Assembly (NCBI GenBank): GCA_030598165.1
Contig: JAUVQL010000050.1
Coordinates: forward strand, 1-6,820
Direction: 5' to 3'
DNA from: Acidobacteriota bacterium
GTDB lineage: Bacteria > Acidobacteriota > Vicinamibacteria > Marinacidobacterales > SMYC01
Length of the DNA: 6,820 nucleotides
In this document: positions 1 through 4,608 of the stretch, in pieces
How the letters are laid out: the number at the start of each line of letters is the position of its first letter
Position numbering within the stretch: the first letter of the stretch is position 1
Program-made: the position numbers and the translations under genes
The notes under the pieces: generated by a model
What the model was told of the DNA's origin: nothing
Database searches by the model: none
Seen by the model: only the letters and a program-made list of their open reading frames with translations

Positions 1-166
1 TCAAAAAGCAAAGGAAACCTTCGACAAAGAAGTCGCGGGCGCGAACTACCGCTCGCTGCTCCCTCCAGGACAAAAGCCGCCGATCGAGCTGAACCTCGAG
101 GAAATGGCGAAATTTCGAGACAAAATGAAGGCTCATTACCCAACGGAATCCATTCGATTCAAGTGA
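1..166 (+). CDS. C-terminal end of an upstream gene (identity uncertain; possibly AbgB-like amidohydrolase)
   Basis: The frame beginning at base 2 is open from the window edge to a TGA at 164-166 and gives the last 54 residues of a protein. The tail is hydrophilic and ends in ESIRFK. It contains LLPPGQKPPIELN followed by an EEMAKFRDKM helix. That pattern (a Pro-rich loop with PPIELN, then an amphipathic helix with M..FR..M) reminds me of the C-terminus of AbgB-like M20-family amidohydrolases. This is from memory and weak, and no catalytic part is in the window. The stop lies 42 bases before the next gene on the same strand, so the two may share a transcript. The coding call rests on the open frame, ordinary codon use and the clean stop upstream of a well-marked gene. 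The family call is only a suggestion. Confidence 0.6.
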   Translation, partial: QKAKETFDKEVAGANYRSLLPPGQKPPIELNLEEMAKFRDKMKAHYPTESIRFK

Positions 167-174
167 GACCGGTT

Positions 175-183
175 TGCTAATAT
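175..183 (+). promoter_or_regulatory. Weak extended -10 candidate ahead of the aminotransferase gene
   Basis: The gap between the upstream stop and the aminotransferase start contains TGC followed by TAATAT (178-183), an extended -10-like element. No recognisable -35 hexamer sits 16-18 bases upstream. If used, it would start RNA near 190, just ahead of the ribosome binding site. Co-transcription with the upstream gene is an equally good explanation. Confidence 0.2.
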
Positions 184-195
184 TGCTGCGCCAGC

Positions 196-200
196 GGAGG
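196..200 (+). promoter_or_regulatory. Ribosome binding site of the aminotransferase gene
   Basis: A near-perfect Shine-Dalgarno GGAGG sits 8 bases before the ATG at 209. It fixes that ATG as the start over the later in-frame ATG at residue 14. Confidence 0.8.
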
Positions 201-208
201 TACTCAAA

Positions 209-1633
209 ATGCCATTACACATCGGAATCAATCAAGACATCTTCGAAATGGAATACGCCGTAAGAGGTCCGATTCCCCAAAGAGCCGCCGAGCTGAAGCA
301 ACAGGGCCGAACGATCATCCCCTGCAATATCGGTAACCCCCAGGCACTAGGTCAACAACCCATCTCCTTTTACCGGCAGGTTCTTGGTCTGATCGAAGAA
401 CCCTCCCGGATTGAACGAGAGAGAAAGCTAAATCGCCTGGCCAAGGGCATGGAAGGCTGGGACCGTGATTTGATCTCCGATTATGTTCTCGATCTGTGCG
501 AAAAACTTCTTTCTAAAATGCCAACCGGTATGGGTGCCTACACCGACAGCAAGGGCCCTTTGTTGATTAGAGAAGCGATCGCGAACTATGTCGATAAAAG
601 GGACGACGTTGGCTCTTCGGACAGGCGCGCAAACCCGAACAACATATTCCTTACCAACGGTGCGAGCGAGGCGGCCAGATATTTACTGGAAATGTTGCTT
701 GCGGATCCCAAAGACGGCATCATGATCCCCACACCTCAATATCCTCTCTATTCAGCGACCATCAAGAAGTGCGGCGGTACACAAGTCAACTACTATCCTG
801 ACGAGGACAACGACTGGAATCTGAGTGTATCGGAGCTCGAAGGGTCCATTGGGAAAGCCCAACGAGAAGGAATCAACGTTAAAGCCATCGTAGTCATCAA
901 TCCAGGCAATCCGACCGGAGCGATTTTGGACGGCGAGAGCATTAAAGAAGTCATCAACTTCGCCGAGCGTCACGGCCTAATCATCATGGCCGATGAGGTC
1001 TATCAGGAAAACCTCTATGGTGCCGAGTTCTTCTCTTTTGCCAAAGTCCTAGGGGACAGGGATGTCCCACTGTTCAGCTTCCACAGCACATCCAAAGGAT
1101 TCTATGGGGAATGCGGTCACCGGGGTGGCTATGTCGAAGCCCGAAACGCCCCTATGATCAAAGGTACCCAGACCAACTTCATGGACATCCTTTTGAAGCA
1201 GGCTTCGGTCAGCCTCTGCTCGAACACCGCAGGACAGCTATTGACTTACCTAATGGTCTCTCCTCCAGAGGAGGGAAGCGAACCGTATGAGCGATTCGTC
1301 CAGGAAAAGCAAAAAACCCTGAGCGATCTATACGACAAGGCTACGATCATCAAGGATGCTCTTACGCACATGGAGGGTGTCAAGTGCTTCGGTCGCATCG
1401 GCGCGATGTACCTTTTTCCGAGACTCGAAAAGCTACCGGAAGGCACGACGGATTTCGACTATTGCATGAACCTTCTCGCGAAAACGGGACTGGTTACAGT
1501 GAACGGTTCCGGATTCGGCCAAAAAGAGGGTACGTCTCACTTGAGGATAGCTTTTTTACCGCCGAAGGATGTTCTGGAGGATGTCTTGCCGAAGTGGACC
1601 AAGTTCCACAACGAATACGTCAATAAGACATGA
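209..1633 (+). CDS. Alanine aminotransferase-type PLP enzyme (eukaryotic GPT/ALT-like, class I/II aminotransferase)
   Basis: The 474-residue protein probably catalyses reversible transfer of the amino group between L-alanine and 2-oxoglutarate in the cytosol, linking pyruvate and glutamate pools. It is a full-length fold-type I aminotransferase and resembles animal and plant alanine aminotransferase along its whole length. Matching motifs are YAVRGPI (16-22), NIGNPQALGQQP (40-51), NGASE (150-154, phosphate contact), PQYPLYSA with the likely ring-stacking Tyr178, NPGNPTG with Asn234, ADEVYQ with Asp262 and Tyr265, and FHSTSKGF with the Schiff-base Lys296. The substrate-carboxylate Arg446 lies in the C-terminal SHLRIAFLPP. 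All expected catalytic residues are present. A GGAGG at 196-200, 8 bases before ATG, supports this start. It lies 42 bases after the upstream gene, possibly in one operon, and converges with tex. Substrate preference within the ALT subfamily (alanine, or related glutamate/glyoxylate reactions) is inferred. The class assignment is secure. It is shorter than the human cytosolic enzyme mainly at the N-terminus. Confidence 0.93.
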   Translation: MPLHIGINQDIFEMEYAVRGPIPQRAAELKQQGRTIIPCNIGNPQALGQQPISFYRQVLGLIEEPSRIERERKLNRLAKGMEGWDRDLISDYVLDLCEKLLSKMPTGMGAYTDSKGPLLIREAIANYVDKRDDVGSSDRRANPNNIFLTNGASEAARYLLEMLLADPKDGIMIPTPQYPLYSATIKKCGGTQVNYYPDEDNDWNLSVSELEGSIGKAQREGINVKAIVVINPGNPTGAILDGESIKEVINFAERHGLIIMADEVYQENLYGAEFFSFAKVLGDRDVPLFSFHSTSKGFYGECGHRGGYVEARNAPMIKGTQTNFMDILLKQASVSLCSNTAGQLLTYLMVSPPEEGSEPYERFVQEKQKTLSDLYDKATIIKDALTHMEGVKCFGRIGAMYLFPRLEKLPEGTTDFDYCMNLLAKTGLVTVNGSGFGQKEGTSHLRIAFLPPKDVLEDVLPKWTKFHNEYVNKT

Positions 1634-1656
1634 GCTCGGTTACGGATGCGTCAGCC

Positions 1657-3900
1657 CTACTTCCACCGGATCTGTCCAGAGAACTTGTTGCTCTTTTTGC
1701 TCGGTTGAGGTTTCTTTTTTGGAGGCGGGCTGGGCTGGCCCTTCCCACTTCGAGCACTGAGCGCGATGCGGCTTCGCTCGAGATCCAAGGTGAGAACACG
1801 AACCTTCAGGCGCTCGCCTACTTGGACTTCACGATGGGGATCTTCCACGAAGTGATCTGCTAGCTCCGAAATATGTACCAGGCCATCCTGATGCACCCCA
1901 ATGTCGACGAAAGCACCAAACGCCGTTACGTTCGTGACCACCCCCTCCAAATCCATCCCCTCTCTCAAGTCTTCCATCGTTGTAACATCTTCCCTAAAAT
2001 GGGGTGGCTCGAAGATGGCTCGGGGATCGCGCCCCGGCTTTTGGAGCTCGGCCATGATGTCACGGAGTGTCGGCGCACCGACATCGCCACCGATGTAACG
2101 AGAGGTCTCTATCTTTTTGATGAGCTCAGCGCTTCCCACTACCTCTTGGACTCCGACTTTCAAATCTCGGGCCATCCGCTCCACGAGCGCGTAACGCTCG
2201 GGATGGACAGCCGACCCATCGAGCGGGTGAGCCCCACCGCGCACTCTGATGAAACCCGCCGCTTGCTCATAGGTCTTGGGGCCGAGTCCGGAAACGTCGA
2301 GCAGCCCCTTACGCGCCTTGAACGGACCGTTCTCCTCGCGATGGTGGACGACGTTTTTTGCGGCCCTCGGTCCGACACCCGCCACGTAGGACAGCAACGA
2401 AGCGCTTGCCGTATTCAGCTCGACGCCAACCCTGTTGACGCAATCTTCCACGACCACGTCGAGCTTGTGTTGCAGGAGCGGCTGGTGCACGTCGTGCTGA
2501 TATTGTCCGACACCGATCGATTTGGGATCGATTTTGACCAACTCGGAAAGGGGATCCTGCAGACGCCGGGCTATCGAGACGGCGCCTCTAATGGTCAAAT
2601 CGAGGTCGGGAAACTCCCGGCGCGCCACGTCGGATGCGCTGTAAACGCTGGCGCCCGATTCGTTCACGCTCACCACAACGACTTGTTCCTTGCCGTCTTC
2701 CCCGAGCGTTCGTCGTACAAAGCTTTCTGTTTCCCGTCCTCCCGTACCATTTCCCACCGCTATCGCATAGGGTCGTGCACGTTCGACGAGCGCCCTGAAA
2801 TCGCTCTGGGCCGATGCCCGGGCACTTTCTCCTTTGAAGAGGTAAATCGTCACATGCTCGAGCAGTTTTCCAGTGGAATCGACGCTCACGCACTTGCACC
2901 CGGTGCGGAGGCCGGGATCGATTCCAATGACCCGGTGTTCTCCTAGGGGAGAAGCGAGCAGCAGGTTCTTGAGATTCAGCGCAAAGATATCAACGGCCGA
3001 TTGGTCGGCATTTGATTTTACTTCGTTCAAAACTTCCGTCTCCACACTAGGCAAGAGGAGACGTCGGTAGGCATCGTCCAGCGATCTCAAAAAATGCTCC
3101 GAGAACGGACTGCCGTCACGATAGCCGACCAGGGAACCGATTCTGGCGAGCGCGGCCGTTTCACTAGCCGCGTCGATCCACACCTTCAGCACGCTTTGTC
3201 TCTCACCCCGTCGGATGGCCAGAAAACGATGTGAGGGCACGCTCTTGACCGGCTCTTTGAACTCGTAATACTGCTCGAACTTGGTCCGTTCACTTCGCTT
3301 GTCCGAGACGGCTTCCGACCTGAGTATTCCCTTTGCCTGTAAGTCCCCACGCAAGTAGGACCGAACGTCCGCATTCTCCGCGATCCACTCGGCCACGATG
3401 TCCCGAGCCCCGGCCAGGGCAGTTTCCGCATCGGGCACTTGCTTCTCCGGGTCAACGAAAGGCTTCGCCTCCTCGGTAGGGTCACCCGCCGCGGGAAGCG
3501 CGCGAATGCGCTCGCTCAAAGGTTGCAAACCGCGCTCTTTGGCGAGTATCGCTCGAGTCCTCCGTTTGGGGCGGTAAGGAAGATAGAGATCCTCGAGTAC
3601 CGACTTCGTAGTACAGGTTCTTATCCTTTCTTCGAGCTCCGGAGTGAGCTTACCTTGCTCCTCGACCGAGTTGAGGATCGCTTGACGACGGTCCTCGAGC
3701 TCCGTGAGGTAGGAATGCCGTTCCTGGATTTCGCGGATCTTGACTTCGTCGAGCTCCCCCGTCACCTCCTTACGGTACCGGGCGATGAAGGGGACTGTGT
3801 TCCCCTCTCCGAGCAATTGGACGGTGGCCGACACGGATCGCGGGGAAACTCCTGTCTCACTCGCGATCAACGAAACCGGATCGAAGCTATTCATCGCCAT
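1657..3900 (-). CDS. tex: Tex: Spt6-like RNA-binding transcription accessory protein with S1 domain
   Basis: This 747-residue protein is the bacterial Tex/YhgF family, homologous to the core of eukaryotic Spt6. It is a cytosolic nucleic-acid-binding factor linked to transcription. The N-terminal helical/HTH region (about 1-200) carries FIARYRKEVTG (38-48) and DLYLPYRPKRRTRA (104-117), both hallmarks of the family. The YqgF-type RNase H-like domain begins near 322 with GIDPG (Asp328). Next come the conserved GVGQYQHDV (from 463) and tandem helix-hairpin-helix segments (AGVGP at 507, SGLGP at 537). A C-terminal S1 RNA-binding domain spans about 645-718 (EGVVTNVTAFGAFVDIGVHQDGLVHIS region split across 652-680). 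A basic Lys/Pro tail follows. The length is close to that of characterised members. AAAGGA at 3908-3913 lies 7 bases before the ATG at 3898-3900. Met3 is a possible alternative but is placed less well. The gene converges with the aminotransferase gene across 23 bases. I see no frameshift or missing domain. Confidence 0.97.
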   Translation of the reverse strand: MAMNSFDPVSLIASETGVSPRSVSATVQLLGEGNTVPFIARYRKEVTGELDEVKIREIQERHSYLTELEDRRQAILNSVEEQGKLTPELEERIRTCTTKSVLEDLYLPYRPKRRTRAILAKERGLQPLSERIRALPAAGDPTEEAKPFVDPEKQVPDAETALAGARDIVAEWIAENADVRSYLRGDLQAKGILRSEAVSDKRSERTKFEQYYEFKEPVKSVPSHRFLAIRRGERQSVLKVWIDAASETAALARIGSLVGYRDGSPFSEHFLRSLDDAYRRLLLPSVETEVLNEVKSNADQSAVDIFALNLKNLLLASPLGEHRVIGIDPGLRTGCKCVSVDSTGKLLEHVTIYLFKGESARASAQSDFRALVERARPYAIAVGNGTGGRETESFVRRTLGEDGKEQVVVVSVNESGASVYSASDVARREFPDLDLTIRGAVSIARRLQDPLSELVKIDPKSIGVGQYQHDVHQPLLQHKLDVVVEDCVNRVGVELNTASASLLSYVAGVGPRAAKNVVHHREENGPFKARKGLLDVSGLGPKTYEQAAGFIRVRGGAHPLDGSAVHPERYALVERMARDLKVGVQEVVGSAELIKKIETSRYIGGDVGAPTLRDIMAELQKPGRDPRAIFEPPHFREDVTTMEDLREGMDLEGVVTNVTAFGAFVDIGVHQDGLVHISELADHFVEDPHREVQVGERLKVRVLTLDLERSRIALSARSGKGQPSPPPKKKPQPSKKSNKFSGQIRWK

Positions 3901-4063
3901 GGAATATTCCTTTGGGTTTCATTCTGGTGACGGCAGATCCGCGCCCGACTGCAGACTGCTCGACCGCTTGACTGATCAGCAAAGAAGTACTTTTTCAGCG
4001 AAATCGGTTGGTAGGAGACAGCAGAAATACATGCAAGACTCGAAAAGCCGCCTGACAAAAAAA
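3901..4063 (-). other. tex leader / spacer between tRNA-Arg and tex
   Basis: This 163-base non-coding stretch on the minus strand holds the tex ribosome binding site (AAAGGA, 3908-3913) and, at its far end, the T7 tract after tRNA-Arg. I scanned it for a promoter. TTG-containing -35 candidates are present, but none pairs with a good -10 at 16-18 bases. There is no convincing sigma54 site. The only short frame (ATG at 4030-4032 to a stop at 3976-3978) has no ribosome binding site. Where tex transcription begins is therefore unresolved. Confidence 0.5.
4057..4063 (-). terminator. T7 tract directly after tRNA-Arg CCA (possible tRNA-borne terminator)
   Basis: Seven consecutive T residues on the minus strand begin at the base after the encoded CCA of tRNA-Arg. 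The closing helix upstream is very GC-rich, with a 7-bp acceptor stem that can extend to 9 bp. The RNA therefore has the outline of an intrinsic terminator in which the tRNA itself is the structured part. This is unusual because the helix closes a whole cloverleaf rather than a simple hairpin. Termination efficiency cannot be judged from sequence, and the tract may also set the 3' end for processing. Confidence 0.45.
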
Positions 4064-4140
4064 TGGCGCGCCCTGTACGACTTGAACGTACGACCTACAG
4101 TTTCGTAGACTGTCGCTCTATCCAGCTGAGCTAAGGGCGC
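4064..4140 (-). tRNA. tRNA-Arg (anticodon ACG), CCA encoded
   Basis: The minus strand folds into a complete 77-base cloverleaf. It has a 7-bp acceptor stem (GCGCCCT with AGGGCGC), T8-A9, a GCTC/GAGC D stem, anticodon stem ACAGT/ACTGT around loop CTACGAA, a 5-base variable loop, and a GTACG/CGTAC T stem with loop TTCAAGT. The discriminator is G73 and CCA is encoded at 4064-4066. Anticodon ACG, normally modified to ICG, reads CGU, CGC and CGA. The arginine identity bases A20, C35 and G36 are present. The gene has its own promoter at 4161-4189 and a T7 tract directly after CCA. The flanking 5' bases GC can pair with G73 and C74, lengthening the acceptor helix to 9 bp in the precursor. It lies upstream of tex on the same strand. 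Confidence 0.97.
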
Positions 4141-4160
4141 GCTTCTAGTGAAGCTTTTGT

Positions 4161-4189
4161 ATGCTAACAAAGGCCCTTTGACCCGTCAA
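4161..4189 (-). promoter_or_regulatory. Sigma70-type promoter of tRNA-Arg
   Basis: On the minus strand, a TTGACG -35 (4184-4189) is separated by exactly 17 bases from TAGCAT (4161-4166), which is preceded by TGT (extended -10). RNA would start near 4154, giving a leader of only about 13 bases before the mature 5' end. Hexamer match, spacing and location together make this convincing. Confidence 0.75.
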
Positions 4190-4335
4190 ACTTACCCAGA
4201 GCCACTGGCAACGATCCGCTAGGGCGCGACCGCCCCGTTAGGAGTCCGGAGCGCTTTAGATCCCCATCAAGGGCTCCGCCATCCCCTCCTTCATGTAGGC
4301 ATGGGCCATGCAGGAAGTATTGAAATGAAAGTGCT

Positions 4336-4410
4336 TGGTAGCGCTACGGGGAATCGAACCCCGGTTTGATGGCTGAGAACCACCCGTCCTAACCCCTAGA
4401 CGATAGCGCC
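4336..4410 (-). tRNA. tRNA-Glu (anticodon CTC), CCA encoded
   Basis: The minus strand gives a 75-base cloverleaf. It has acceptor GGCGCTA with TAGCGCT, T8-C9, a short D arm beginning GTCT, and anticodon stem GGTGG/CCATC around loop TTCTCAG. The variable loop has 4 bases (position 47 absent), and the T stem CGGGG/CCCCG encloses TTCGATT. A73 is followed by encoded CCA (4336-4338). Anticodon CTC reads GAG. The U13-G22 pair, A46 and missing base 47 match the augmented D helix known to matter for glutamyl-tRNA synthetase recognition. Two wobbles stand out: G1-U72 at the very end of the acceptor stem and G28-U42 in the anticodon stem. A strong promoter lies upstream (4443-4471). No terminator is visible downstream, so transcripts could run toward tRNA-Arg 195 bases away. 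Confidence 0.95.
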
Positions 4411-4415
4411 ACCGG

Positions 4416-4429
4416 GGGTCAGATGACCC
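4416..4429 (-). other. Hairpin in the 5' leader of pre-tRNA-Glu
   Basis: The minus strand reads GGGTC, ATCT, GACCC: a 5-bp GC-rich stem with a 4-base loop (a sixth A-T pair is possible). It ends 5 bases before the mature tRNA 5' end and lies inside the predicted leader of about 26 bases. It could insulate the tRNA fold or influence RNase P access. There is no T tract, so it is not a terminator. Confidence 0.5.
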
Positions 4430-4442
4430 AAGAATCAAAATA

Positions 4443-4471
4443 AAATTAGCACAGCGATTATCGCCTGTCAA
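4443..4471 (-). promoter_or_regulatory. Strong sigma70-type promoter of tRNA-Glu
   Basis: On the minus strand a perfect TTGACA -35 (4466-4471) is followed after 17 bases by TAATTT (4443-4448) preceded by TGC, an extended -10. The predicted RNA start is near 4436, giving a leader of about 26 bases before tRNA-Glu. This is the best promoter match in the window, as expected for a stable-RNA gene. Confidence 0.8.
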
Positions 4472-4507
4472 AGCACCCGATACGGATGAGCGGCGAGGTT
4501 ACCGACC

Positions 4508-4536
4508 TTGGACCACCTGCAAAGCTATGATAAGAT
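4508..4536 (+). promoter_or_regulatory. Candidate promoter of the long unrecognised gene
   Basis: On the plus strand TTGGAC (4508-4513) is spaced 17 bases from TAAGAT (4531-4536). The overlapping TATGAT (4526-4531) is a better -10 but lacks a matching -35. Either would start RNA about 65-75 bases before the ATG at 4609. The match is moderate and rests partly on position in a divergent intergenic region. Confidence 0.35.
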
Positions 4537-4575
4537 GGATAGTTACAGCATAAATAGTGTTGTCGACTTCCGTTC

Positions 4576-4588
4576 GCTGGCACCCAGC
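4576..4588 (+). other. Small hairpin just ahead of the start of the long gene
   Basis: GCTGG, CAC, CCAGC forms a perfect 5-bp stem with a 3-base loop, directly followed by the GAGGG (4591-4595) that may act as a weak ribosome binding site. It could modulate ribosome access, or it may be chance. Confidence 0.3.
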
Positions 4589-4608
4589 CTGAGGGCGAGC
4601 AACTCACT

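Noticed and set aside
1678..1698. AGAG/CTCT imperfect hairpin followed by T5 as terminator for the aminotransferase gene
   Set aside because: The stem is AT-rich with a bulge, and it lies inside the tex coding region, encoding part of its Lys-rich tail. The pairing is too weak to call a terminator.
1873..2946. 357-codon open frame on the plus strand opposite tex
   Set aside because: Its codons are the exact reverse complements of tex codons (same phase). This frame commonly stays open opposite biased coding sequence. tex matches its family over the full length, and this frame has no ribosome binding site or recognisable protein pattern.
3439..3930. 163-codon plus-strand frame opposite the start of tex
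   Set aside because: It lies in the same exact-antisense phase as the frame above and shadows the strongly conserved Tex N-terminal region. It ends in the tex leader.
4032..4056. Sigma54-like GG...GC pattern in the tex leader
   Set aside because: The GG and GC elements are 3 bases too far apart for a -24/-12 promoter, and the flanking consensus bases are missing.
3976..4170. 64-codon minus-strand frame across tRNA-Arg, and the plus-strand frame on its other side
   Set aside because: The peptide APLAQLDRATVYETVG is the familiar false translation of a tRNA gene. The frame is just the tRNA sequence read as protein.
4309..4321. GCATGG/CCATGC palindrome downstream of tRNA-Glu as a terminator
   Set aside because: A short near-perfect palindrome near 4300-4315 has no T tract after it on either strand, and a 6-bp palindrome is easily chance.
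4256..4471. 71-codon minus-strand frame across tRNA-Glu
   Set aside because: It covers the tRNA-Glu gene and its promoter, and its central part is tRNA sequence read as protein. The tail (17 codons from an internal ATG) has no supporting signal.
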